DNA of 64,000 nucleotides, taken from assembly GCA_947650285.1 (NCBI GenBank), contig CANTFL010000740.1:124001-188000 (forward strand), read 5' to 3'. Shown here piece after piece: positions 22,310-31,688 of this stretch (position 1 is its first letter; each line of letters opens with the position of its first letter). The position numbers and the translations under genes were made by a program. The notes below the pieces were generated by a model that was not told the origin of the DNA, did not search any database, and was given only the letters and a program-made list of their open reading frames with translations. Source of the DNA: Hyaloperonospora brassicae. Its lineage: Eukaryota > Oomycota > Peronosporomycetes > Peronosporales > Peronosporaceae.

Positions 22310-22960
22310 TAGTCGACGAGGCGAGAGTTAAAGGCTTTGAGAAGCATTGGTCGATCCTAATTGACTTCGGAGCATCATGAAAAAATGCTCGGCGTCGTTC
22401 CCTTGAGGGTAGTCAGCGATACGCTGAAGCGCTCAAAGCGCATGAGGGCGATTAAATCACCGTTAGTTTAGCGACTGGTAGTCGCGTCACGGTGCCGAAA
22501 GTTCCGTTGAATTTAGGTGTGAAGGTTTTGGACTTTGACAGCATTGAACGCTGTCTTGTCCTCGATTTGGATTCGAGATAAGATCTCATCCTGGGTATGG
22601 CTTGGCTTGAGCGCCATGATCCATGGATTTATTGGAGGTATAAGACCTTAGGAGCAATGTTTCCAGCGAAGCTTTGGAGAGTCATGAACCCACCTTTGCT
22701 AGGCAACGAAAGCGCTACTGGCGCGAGCCATTGACGGAAGACGTCAATAGTCTGGACATTGGCATGCCAGAGTTAATTAACTTCAATGTCAATGACATCC
22801 ATATTGAGCGGATCTCTTTCACCGTATGTGAGGGGAATTATACTCCGTTGAGTGATAATCGTTGTGATACTGAGTCACTGCATGCTGCAGGCATGGTTGG
22901 CCTAGGGCCGAGAAATCAAGAATGTAATTTCTCTGATGTAAGTGGGGTGGCACGTTAAAT
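22310..22960 (+). pseudogene. Element B protease
   Basis: Retropepsin-like aspartic protease of the polyprotein. The active site reads LIDFGAS followed by a stop near 22380, where DSGAS is usual. The flap and C-terminal part read ITVSLATGSRVTVPKVPLNL and LILGMAWLERHDPW near 22440-22630. At least three stops lie in the domain. A frame at 22674-22958 continues into the linker. Confidence 0.7.
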
Positions 22961-23187
22961 ACCACCGAGTGAAAGCGGCCGAGGTGGCACCTCACTGAAT
23001 GTCGGTAAAAACATTGATGGCGAGAAGCCAGAGTGTTCAGGCCTAGTCCCGAATGCTGTACGTCAAGTGGCACGTGAAATTCCACCGAGTGAGGGCGGTC
23101 GAGGTGGCACCTCACTGAATGTCGGTAATGACATTGATGGCGAGAATCCAGAGTGTTCAGGGCTAAGACCGAATGCTTTACGTGAAG
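22948..23187 (+). repeat. 120-bp in-frame tandem duplication in pol linker
   Basis: Two copies with a period of exactly 120 bases (22948-23067 and 23068-23187), then a partial third start at 23188. It encodes a 40-residue repeat with SEGGRGGTSLNV and ECSG motifs. Element C has only one unit, so the duplication arose in the B lineage. Confidence 0.75.
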
Positions 23188-24457
23188 TGGTTCGTGTAAA
23201 TCCACTGGGTGAAGTGTTCGAGTTACGTAACACTTCACCAGATCTCGTTCAAGACATGAGCCTTCGTATAGAGCGTGCTAATATGAATAGAAACAACGGG
23301 GACCCGACTGTCCCGGCCTCTAGGAGGCGTACAATTTCTGTGAGGAAACAATCCCAGCGTAGGTTGGCAACTGTTAAGCGCCCAACTTCTAATAAGTCAC
23401 GAAGTGATAATAGTAAAAATACACTATATACACTTCTCAATGGGTTGACTGGCCAGATTGATGGCAATACTAGTCTTGAGGCTCTTCCATCCTTGGATAC
23501 TCTCTTTGAACTAGACGAAATGTCTGAAGGCGATATTAGCCAAGCCTTGCAGGCAGGATAATTTTCCGAGTTAGTGGTCATTCGACCGGATATTGAGGTA
23601 AACTCGTACTCGTTATTGGACGAAAATCGGCATTGGATGCCCGTAGTGGATCGTCGATCCTTAAGGATTTTCTTGATCCTTTTTACCTTTGATAAATAAA
23701 TTTTAGGACGTGGTGTGTCACAACCCACCGTCCGTCTTGCCTCCCGATAGAGGTGTACGTCATGAAATTGACTTGGTTCCTGAAACTAAATATTGCGTAA
23801 CACGGCAGTGGCCTTTTACCAAGGAAAAGTGTGACGTCATTGACGACTTCTATCGTGCAAAGCACGCGGTGGGATCGGTTCGGGAAAGCTGATCTCCCCA
23901 TTCCACACCAATCCCTGTGTCAAAAGCCTAATTTGAAGTGGATCTTTGCTAATGCTTACAATAAGCTGTAAACGACCACCATCCCGGCTTTGACACCAAT
24001 TCCGAGGAAGGATGTTCTACAGAACAATATGGTGGGATGCATGGTGTACAGTGCGCTCGACTTGGTCGATGATTATTACCAACTTCCTATGCGAGAGAGC
24101 GATATTCCGCTGACAGCGGTCGGCACTCCAAGCGGTATGCTCCGGGAGTGGCTTGTTATGCCGCAAAGGATACCAAATGCCACGGCTACATTCAATCGTC
24201 TATTGACACTATTGTTCAGACCTCACAGAGGTTATGCACAGACATACTTTGATGACATCTTTGTCCATAGCCGTGCTATGAACGGTCGGTCAGATGTGGA
24301 CAATCACATTGAACATTTACGAGCGGTGCTCGAGTGCATGCGCACAAATAAGTTGTACGCCAACGCGTCTAGGTGCATATTTGGTGCAGAAGAGATTCCC
24401 TTTTTAGGGTGCTTTATTGGTAAGCGAGGCCTTCGAGCGGGTCCCGCAAAGGTATAA
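23067..24457 (+). pseudogene. Element B linker and reverse transcriptase
   Basis: The linker frame 23067-23561 ends with DEMSEGDISQALQAG. RT starts near 23745 with DRGVRHEIDLVPETKYCVTR and continues after two stops at 23990-24457 with PIPRKDVLQNNM, WLVMPQRIPNATATFNR and the YFDD active site (near 24245). The stops following RES (23890) and in the next 60 bases are also in element C. An arginine replaces the conserved glycine after MPQ, which probably harms activity even apart from the stops. Confidence 0.8.
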
Positions 24458-24479
24458 GTCATAATTGATTGGCCGGTCC

Positions 24480-25811
24480 GAAGACTCAAAAGGGCTTACG
24501 TGAGTGGATTGGCCTTACCAATAACTTGCATATAACAGTGCGAATTACGCAGATATGGCTCGTTCATTATCCAATCTCCTTAAAACGGATTTGGGGTAAT
24601 GCTGGACTATCACCGAGCATAATGCATTTAGAGCTGTCATAGAGAGTATCTTTCATGCGCTAATCTTGGCTTTGCTTGATACTATTCTACCTTTCAGTGT
24701 CGTCTTTGACGCATCTGACTGTGCCATAAGCAGCGCTCTGTTACAGACAGATTCTGATGGACGGGAACGAGTAATTGCGTTTGATTTATGGCAGCTGAAG
24801 GCTGCCGAAAAGAACTATTCAGTTCATGGGAGAGAACTACTTGCAATGAAGTACGCTCTCGTCAAATTCAGAGTTCATCTGCTTGGCTCTAAGCCGTTTG
24901 TGATCTATGCAGATCATGCGTCACTACGCGCTGCGACCCAGTCGCCTCATCTTTCTCATAGAATGGCTCGTTGGCTTTCCTTCTGTGCCGAGTACAACTT
25001 CGAGGTGAAGTATAAACCGGGCAAGCAGAATGCTTTGGCTGATGCGTTGTCACACAGGCCTGACTATGATCTTGCTCATGTTACGACTATGTCGTCGTCG
25101 GTCACTGACCTAATCCGTACGGCATATGCCAAGGATGAAAACTGTGTAGCTCTGCTACGTGCTCTAGGGAGAGAGAAGTTTGAGGACTCAGACATCGAAT
25201 TGTCGGCACGATTACGTGCGAGGTTAAATCGATATTCGATCGATCAAGGCCTGTTGTGCTATAGCACGGATGTGGAGGATACCCCTCGCATCGTTGTGTC
25301 TCATGGTGATGAGTTAAAGTATAGGATCATATATGAGGTACATGATACTGCGGTGAGTGGTCATCTCGGTCGTGACAAGACCCATGGCTCAGTTAGCCAA
25401 TGCTATTGGTGGCCCAACTTATACAAATGGGTGAGCACATATGTGCGTACGTGTGAAACGTGTCAACGGGTGAAACCCTCACCTCACGCGGCCGCACAGC
25501 TGGCAAGTTTGACTGTACCCAAGGGGTGTTGGGAGTGCATCAGCATGGACTCATTATTCAATTTGCCAAAGGATTCGTATATCAATACGGGTATCGTGGT
25601 ATTTGTTGACCGTTTGAGCAAGATGGATTACTTAGCGGTGGTGCCGAACTCTATCGATGGTGAAGGTTTAGCTACGCTGTTTATCGATCGAGTGTTTAGA
25701 CAACACAGTTTGCCTAAAACAATTTTTATGGAAAGATATCCTCGCTTCATTGGGAAGTTATGTACGTCAGAGTTAAGGGGCTCGACACAAGTTTGGACAT
25801 GTCTAAGCTGA
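24480..25811 (+). pseudogene. Element B RNase H and integrase
   Basis: Open for 381 codons from 24666. RNase H covers the first 130 residues (DASDCAISSALLQTD, HGRELLAMKYALVKF, DHASLRAATQSPHLSHR). The integrase zinc region (HDTAVSGHLGRDKTHG, CETCQRVKP) and core follow (SMDSLFNLP, VFVDRLSKM). At the second catalytic position the usual SDRDPRF reads MERYPRF, so the aspartate is lost. A frame break follows. The connection domain at 24480-24660 is shifted in frame, as in element C. Confidence 0.8.
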
Positions 25812-26443
25812 TCATCCGCAGATCGATGGTCAAACCGAGCGAGTGAATCGCATCATCGGAGACATCTTACGCAGTGTTTGAGCTGAAACGCCTAAGCGTT
25901 GGAGTTCAATGCTCCCTGTCGTTGAATTTGCGTTGAATAACGCCGTGCATGCCTCCACCGGCTACACACCGTTTTATGTGAATGGTCTCACATACTCTCG
26001 CGTTCCGTTAACTCTACCACTGCGTAGTTCAGCGCTTAGTGAGGGAGGAGTTGCCGATCGGCTTGCTGATATTAGCCCTTCTACTGTCAAAAAAGGTAAG
26101 CAAGTTTCTGGCAACGGGATTGAATGTCTCACGATATGTGCATGACGCACTGGCTGATAGCCAAGACAAGCAGAAGGAACAAGCTGATGCTAAAGGCAGA
26201 GGTTGTATGGCACATTATCAGGTCGGAGGCCAAGTTCTACTTAATGCTGAAAACCTACCTACAAATGTAGTGTCCGCCGTCTTGAACACAAAGCTGCGCC
26301 CGCGCTTTATTAGAACATTTACGGTCGTCGCCAAGAAGGTACTTGCGTATACGATCAACCTTCCGCGCGAACTGTGCACACATCCCGTGTTCTACGTTGG
26401 TTTTCATAAGCCGTATCGGGATCCGTCCCACGTGAATTTTTAG
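25812..26443 (+). pseudogene. Element B integrase C-terminal part
   Basis: The piece 25820-25905 has a DGQTER-like segment (QIDGQTERVNRIIGDILR, read through one shift and stop). The piece 25909-26145 has MLPVVEFALNNAVHASTGYTPF, the end of the core. A shifted frame at 26150-26443 contains GGQVLLNAENLP and LRPRFIRTFTVV, the GPY/F-type module, then HPVFYVGFHKPYRDP. Confidence 0.75.
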
Positions 26444-27714
26444 GTGGTTGCGCCGCATAGGTTGGCCTTGTCATCGGTTGCTGAATCCGTATCAGGAGGT
26501 CAAGCTGGGCCTCCATCCGGGCTTGTCCCAAATCCAACCCTTGGAAACGGGGTCGCATATCGTCAAACGCACTCTGGGTCTTACCCAATGTCTCACGGAG
26601 ACTACTCATCTCGAGAAGAACCGCTCATTCTCCTCCTTTGGTATAACGACCACCTCCGATGCTGCTTGATGAGCAAGGGAACCGCCAGTTCCATGTGGAG
26701 CGACTCCTGAAACGACGTCGTCGTCAGGGTCAATACCAGTATCTGGTGAAGTGGCGAGGGTACCCGGAGTCGGAGAACCTATGGGAGTTTGAGACACCCC
26801 TTCGGCAGGATTGCCCATGCGCCGTTGATGTTTTTGAACATCGTGGAAAGGGTCATCCCTCGACCGAGAGTGCTTCTCACCAATAGTGGTGGAGGCAGGT
26901 GGGTAGTTGGGTCCCGCTTGACCAACACCCACATCAATCGGCACAGCTGAAGCATAGCGTGTGCGAGTTCACAACTGGCCTCTGGCCTTAAGCTTGGCAT
27001 AATCATACCAAAGCTTTCGTTCTAGACGAACATCTGCCACATCGGCACTTGCTCTGAGAGCTAACACGCTGCTGAAGTGTCGTTTTCGATGCACCCAGCG
27101 AACAAAAGCGTTGTCTTCTTCCTCTTGAGATTCGACTGCGAATAAGTGGATGGGTATACCCTTCATCGGTGGAACCGGTGCACCCCATGCTTGCGTGTCA
27201 ACTCGCAATTTGTAAAGACTTTGAGTCGTCAAGTGATGTTTCAGGTACCTCTCGCGTAGTACCTGTCGACTCGCCACCTCATCAGACGATGTAGGCTCTG
27301 CGCCAATGGCCCACGTTGCCAAAGAACGACCTGTCGTTTAACGTACACGCTCTTTTACATTGCGTGGTGTGAACAGATAGCCACGACGACCCTTAAGGGT
27401 TGCAGCAAGCTGCATACGGCGCTGAGCGCTCTCCTCTCGGAAAAAAGCCAACTGTTGTTGCTCATCGAGCGGATTAGTAATGATGGCATCGCCCATGATA
27501 AGTGTTTGATGCGGCGCCGATGGCGCGTTGGCTTCGCCACGCTAGGTAAATGGGTTTGGTGCAATATGAGGCGATGCCTCTTGCACTGGTGCGTCGGAGC
27601 GTCCGACATATTCCTATCGTCACCATGGATATCGGTATCGCTACCATAATCCGCATCCACATCAGTGCCAAGGTAAGACGAGAGAGTCGAGGACTCATGG
27701 GGTAACGATGCCAT
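26440..27714 (-). pseudogene. Opposite-strand reading frame of element B
   Basis: Reads against gag-pol from ATG 27714 leftwards; the frame is even open into the 3' LTR (to 27912). Segments: MASLPHESSTLSSYLG with an acidic DVDADYGSDTDIHGDD stretch; IAPNPFT; MGDAIITNPLDEQQQLAFF; LATWAIGAEPTSSDE; LERKLWYDYAKLKARG; SPDTGIDPDDDVV...PHGTGG; LRETLGKTQSAF and RMEAQLDLLIRIQQP. Most blocks recur in element C. It would be about 420 residues if intact and has no signal peptide or known domain that I recognise. The left third overlaps the chromodomain; 26887-27711 has no product on the other strand. At least one frameshift and two stops are present. Confidence 0.5.
26659..26886 (+). pseudogene. Element B chromodomain
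   Basis: LDEQGNRQFHVERLLKRRR followed by YQYLVKWRGYPESENLWE matches a chromodomain, which binds methylated histone H3 and directs insertion. All three aromatic-cage positions look present. The frame ends at a TAG at 26884-26886. This domain itself is intact, but it is disconnected from the rest of pol by frame changes. The opposite-strand frame overlaps it. Confidence 0.8.
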
Positions 27715-27810
27715 GGTGTTTTGTGTTTTGCCTACCGTACGGTTGAAGCGCACACACATTGTCCTCTTCGAGAAAAGAATTCGATTGACATTTTGTGGAA
27801 ACGTCAGTCT

Positions 27811-27822
27811 GGTGGAAGAGGG
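27811..27822 (+). promoter_or_regulatory. Element B polypurine tract
   Basis: GGTGGAAGAGGG lies directly before the 3' LTR. Confidence 0.8.
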
Positions 27823-28355
27823 TGTAACGGGGTTACACGTCGACTGGTAGTCGACAATAGGTGTGGTACACACAAGGGATGGGATCCCCTTTAAAGTAAT
27901 ATTAGAACACAAGTATCAATTGTTGAAGACTGATGTCTGTCAACCATTGATTACGAGATCTTTTAATAGGTTTATTTAGGACATGAATGAGTAGGTTATT
28001 TACTTTGTTCTAAGGTGTTCTTTTGGGTTAAAAGAAGAAATAAAATTCGGTTCCCATTTTGATCAACAAAAGACACGTGCCTCTCTGAGGCGTCTTGCGA
28101 TCGTAAGGAAGTAGCAACGCCTTGTTAAGGCAGCTACTCCTTGTGCACTTAGTGCGTTAGATTCTTTGAATCTTTTGGTCCCCCTGGAACAGAGAACGTA
28201 AGCTCTTTGAGCTTGTTGACTCTTTGAGTCGGGTTCTTCAAACCAAACCTTAGCTCTCGGAGCTGTTGACTCTTTGAGTCGGGTTCGTAGAACCAAAGTT
28301 GCTCATTGAGCGTTAAGTCTTCCTCTGACTTAAGGAGCTGTGTAGCTCCGCTACT
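27823..28355 (+). repeat. Element B 3' LTR
   Basis: 533 bp, TGTAACGG...GCTACT, nearly identical to the solo LTR at 17898. It contains the full run of short hairpins. Confidence 0.9.
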
Positions 28356-28400
28356 GTACGACTGAGCACCAGCATACGACTGAGCACCAGCATACGACTG
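28356..28400. repeat. 18-bp tandem repeat, part right of element B
   Basis: Two copies of ACTGAGCACCAGCATACG plus the start of a third follow the element; see the left part at 20594. Confidence 0.7.
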
Positions 28401-28569
28401 TGCACATCATGTATTTGTGACGTATCGACTCTCGGTTTGCCCTTGCGCTATTGCAGAACAACCACAAAGGATTGAAAACAACAACACTTTACTATAGGTC
28501 AACGCATCGGGCTGTAACGTTGAAGCCACAGCTCACAAAGTGCACAAACAATTCAGACAGATCAATCGT

Positions 28570-28752
28570 TTATTGTGTATACATCCTATCGATCATGCGG
28601 GCTTTGTCACACTCAGACCATATCTTCTGCTCGACGTGGTGTCGCCCCATCTTCGCAACTACACCCGTCTGTATTTGCAGCACGTTGACAAACTTAGTTA
28701 GACTCGTAACAAGGAGGTTGGCAACGCAGATGACTAGTTGGCGAAGTACCTG
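28570..28752 (-). CDS. Candidate 3' exon of an unidentified gene
   Basis: A minus-strand frame of about 60 codons ends in MIDRMYTQ and a TAA that is part of AATAAA. On its upstream side a consensus acceptor (GCGTTCAG) precedes the frame at 28752. The peptide (VANLLVTSLTKFVNVLQIQ..., KMGRHHVEQKIWSECDKAR) looks like real amphipathic helix coding rather than chance. I do not recognise the protein. Upstream exons should lie to the right but none is visible before the GAA1 gene, so it may be a remnant. Confidence 0.3.
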   Translation of the reverse strand, partial: QVLRQLVICVANLLVTSLTKFVNVLQIQTGVVAKMGRHHVEQKIWSECDKARMIDRMYTQ

Positions 28753-28858
28753 AACGCCCATTTATGAGACTTTTGTATGCCACAAAAACATGTATCGATC
28801 GCTTTATTCCTTACCGTGTGTACCACATCGATCTCTTTCTCTCTTTTCGTCCTGCACT

Positions 28859-28939
28859 CACTTCGCCGAAACTACGTCCTGTAGCCACTTTACCAAAACT
28901 ACGTCCTGTAGCCACTTCACCGAAACTACGTCTTGTACC
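28859..28939. repeat. 27-bp tandem repeat, three units
   Basis: Three units of the form CACTTCRCCGAAACTACGTC plus seven bases (28859, 28886, 28913), upstream of the GAA1 gene. Possibly part of its promoter region; no function can be read from it. Confidence 0.75.
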
Positions 28940-29068
28940 CATTTCTATGCGAAGAGTATAGAAATCCGCGCCTCGTCATTTCTACGCGCCACGGCTCATG
29001 GCCTTCGAGCGACCGCGACAGACGCTGCTCCGTATCCGCAGCGTCGTGGCGTCTCATTGCCTCTCATT

Positions 29069-31688
29069 ATGGTGTGTTTGTGTGCGTCTGTTTATTCGTG
29101 TGCGAATTCAGTGGTACACGTCGAACAACGCGTCGCTTTCGAGCACGCGCGGATCACTTTTTTTAACGTGTGTATCGCTGAGCGTTTGTGGTGTCGTTGC
29201 GTCTTTTACAGCTGGGGCAGCTACGTTTTGGGTCTATTTTGGCTCCTTTTGCATCCCGCAGTGACGATCACAACCGGTTCGAAGTGGCGGGTCGTGCTAC
29301 AAATGCTGCTAAAATACTGCGTTTTATGCTAAAATAGCGTGGTTTTAATCATTTAGGCGAGCTCAAGTGTCGTAATACGTACATGTCCGAGAATGCGCTG
29401 CTGGTCGACCTCATGGATGCCCGAAGTGACCACACAGAAGCTCGTGCAGCTCATGATATGCAGCAGAAACTGCTCAGGCTGCCGGATGTACCGTCTCGAG
29501 GCTGCGGAGACAACTGCTCAGCGGTTGTAAACTGGATCGACGCCGAACTGCGGGGTCTAGACCGTGTAGAAGTGTATCGTCAAGAGTTCCAGTTAGATGC
29601 GACGTCTGCACCTCGGACGAACGTGTACGGCGTTCTACGGGCCTCGCCATTGGCTGATGGCAAGGTACGCAATTGACCATTAGAGCTGTCATCGGTGCTG
29701 TTGTTGTTTGTTGTCGGTGCCATTGGTAGACAAACGTTTGTGTTACTTCGTTATTTGGTTGATTCTACAGGAAGCGATTGTGTTGGTGACGCACTATTGT
29801 AACGTCGGTGCTGGTATTGGCGACTCCTCAGGATTGTCAGTGGGACTTGCGTTGCTGAACTATCTTGCCAAAGCAAAGTGGTTGGCGAAAGATGTGATTC
29901 TTTTGGCTGCTGACGGTAAGGCGATGGCGAGATTGCTATGTTTTATGAGCAAGGCTTTGGGTACTGAAGCGCGATTGTTTGCTAGACGGTGCGCTGGATG
30001 GCAGTGACGGATTTGCTTTCGGAACAGAAGCGTGGCTGCAAGCGTACCATTTGGATTCTGTTCAGAGCGACTTGCAAGAGGGCTTGCCCATGCGTGCCGG
30101 TATCATACGTGCCGCGATCAATCTAGAAACAATGCCGAGCTCGCATCCGGTGGGGGCGGTTGGAATCTATGCAGCTGGCATGAACGGTCAGCTTCCAAAC
30201 CTGGACCTCGTGAACACTGCAGTACGTGCATTCCGCCGACACCGAATTCCTACGGTTCTGGACCGTGCTAGTGTCCAGCAAGTGGAGGGACACGTGCACG
30301 AGAGCTACGTGTCATCTGTGCTCAGCTGGATGAAGTACGTTTGCAAGGAGTACGCTGGGGTGGGGCTGGAACAAGGTTTATTGGCTTACTTGGACAACCT
30401 AAAAGGAATGTTGCACTTCATGACAACGCTCGCATCAGGTTCTTCAGGTCCTCACGCGAACTTCATTAGCTACAACATCGACAGTGTCACACTCTCGCTG
30501 ACAACGAGTCCGAATGCAGGCGATCGTCCGCTCTCTACTCGCGGGGTCCTCCGGTCAATTGAGATGGTGGTCCGTGCAGTGAGCAACATCGAAGAGAAGC
30601 TGCACCAATCGTTCTACCTCTACGTTCTCCCGAGCCCGTCGACTTTCGTATCGGTGGGCGAGTATTTCTATGCACTGGCTTTGGCGATCTCGCCCGCCAT
30701 TGCTCATCTGCTGTATGTGGCGACGAAAACCAGTGGAATGCGCGTCGCGTTTGCGCTGGCCGTACTCCTCGTTGTTGAAACGCTTTGCGTGCTTCTTCTG
30801 ATTATGGTCGGCAAATACTACGCGACCCCGGCCGCGTCGCTGCAAGCACCCCGTCTGGACGACAAAGGTGCTATCAGATGGTGGGCTCTGACAATCGCGA
30901 TTTCTTTCATCCAAGCTTTCGTGGTTGCAGTGATTGTGCCGGCATTGCGCTCGGTGAGAAGCTTGTCAGGATGTGTGGAAACGCATGCTTGGGGGAAGCA
31001 AGTTGCGAGGTACGAAGTTGAGCAACAAATGAAGCTATCGGAAGAACCTGCGACTACTAGTGCGCGAGAAGCCGGGGACTATGGTTCGAATTTGGATCCA
31101 GGCTGGCGCGCCATCAAGTTTATGACGATGGCAGTGCTTGTGTACGTCGCGTCGCGAAATGCTGTTGGGCGAGACGTCTCGTTCACGAGTAAGGGTGATA
31201 ATGGTCTTTTGTGCCTACAACTGATCTATGTTTGTTTTGCACCAGGTACGCACATTGTATCCTGGGTATTCTGAACTACCCGATGGCAATCTTCGGTGCA
31301 CTTCCCATGGCCCATTTTGCCAGTATCGTTCCTTTGACGACCGCATCGCAGGCGACAAGGGTCTGGAACGGCCTTTGGCTCGCCATATCGTCTCCCCTCG
31401 TTCTCCTGGTTCTGCTCAGCTGGACTCGCATGGGTACGCTCTGGCCTGCAAAGCGATATGCGATGAGGATGCCAGTGCCAACTATCTTGCCTGCTTTGTT
31501 GTGGTGTGTCAGACGCGATAGCTGGTTTGTCCTACATCGTGGACAGCTTTGCCCACCATACCAATCTGCTAGCGCTGCCGTACATCTGCTGTATCTACGC
31601 GTCCATCCACACGCTGTCGCTTGCAATATGGCTGTATCCTGCGCCGCAAGTCGCTTTGGTTTCTGAGGGAAAGTCGAAGAAAGAGTAG
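29069..31688 (+). CDS. GAA1: GPI transamidase subunit GAA1-like
   Basis: Subunit of the ER-membrane complex that attaches GPI anchors to proteins. Exons I can place: 29069-29260 (start tentative), 29338-29664, 29771-29915, 29986-31141, 31246-31433 and 31513-31688, about 727 codons. The last four introns have GT-AG ends and keep the frame; GTACGT at 31142 is required, since the tempting GTAAGG at 31189 breaks it. Intron 1 (GTGACG...ATAG) is less certain. Order: N-terminal membrane helix (residues about 49-64), then a lumenal M28-peptidase-like domain starting at NTYMSENALL with ESSGLSVG-type (DSSGLSVGLALL), LAADDGALDGSDGF and INLETMP motifs, then about six membrane helices (YFYALALAISPAIAHLLY, LAVLLVVETLCVLLLI, NYPMAIFGALPM and others). 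The tail ends in a basic KSKKE. No internal stop. The most gene-like locus of the window. Confidence 0.85.

Larger units (their letters stand above)
20609..28355 (+). mobile_element. Gypsy chromovirus element B, complete ends
   Basis: 7747 bp with 5' LTR 20609-21090, PBS, gag, protease, linker with 120-bp repeat, RT, RNase H, integrase, chromodomain, opposite-strand frame, PPT and 3' LTR 27823-28355. Flanks are ATACG (20604-20608) and GTACG (28356-28360), a target duplication with one mismatch. LTRs differ at about nine positions plus one deletion of roughly 50 bases, so the insertion is fairly recent. The coding part holds many stops and frameshifts, several shared with element C. Confidence 0.9.

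Noticed and set aside
1..28355. RIP-like C-to-T hypermutation as the cause of stops
   Set aside because: Several stops come from other changes and from frameshifts (for example TAA in place of AAG or TAC codons), and GC is not depleted in these elements. No systematic signature is seen.
20609..28355. Programmed frameshifting between gag and pol of element B
   Set aside because: The frame changes are many and scattered, and the second copy shares only some of them; this is decay rather than one recoding site.
31186..31274. GAA1 reading frame continuing to SWVF and a stop at 31274, or a donor at 31189
   Set aside because: Splicing at 31189 gives the wrong phase. The donor GTACGT at 31142 joined to 31246 restores the membrane helix into NYPMAIFGALPM.
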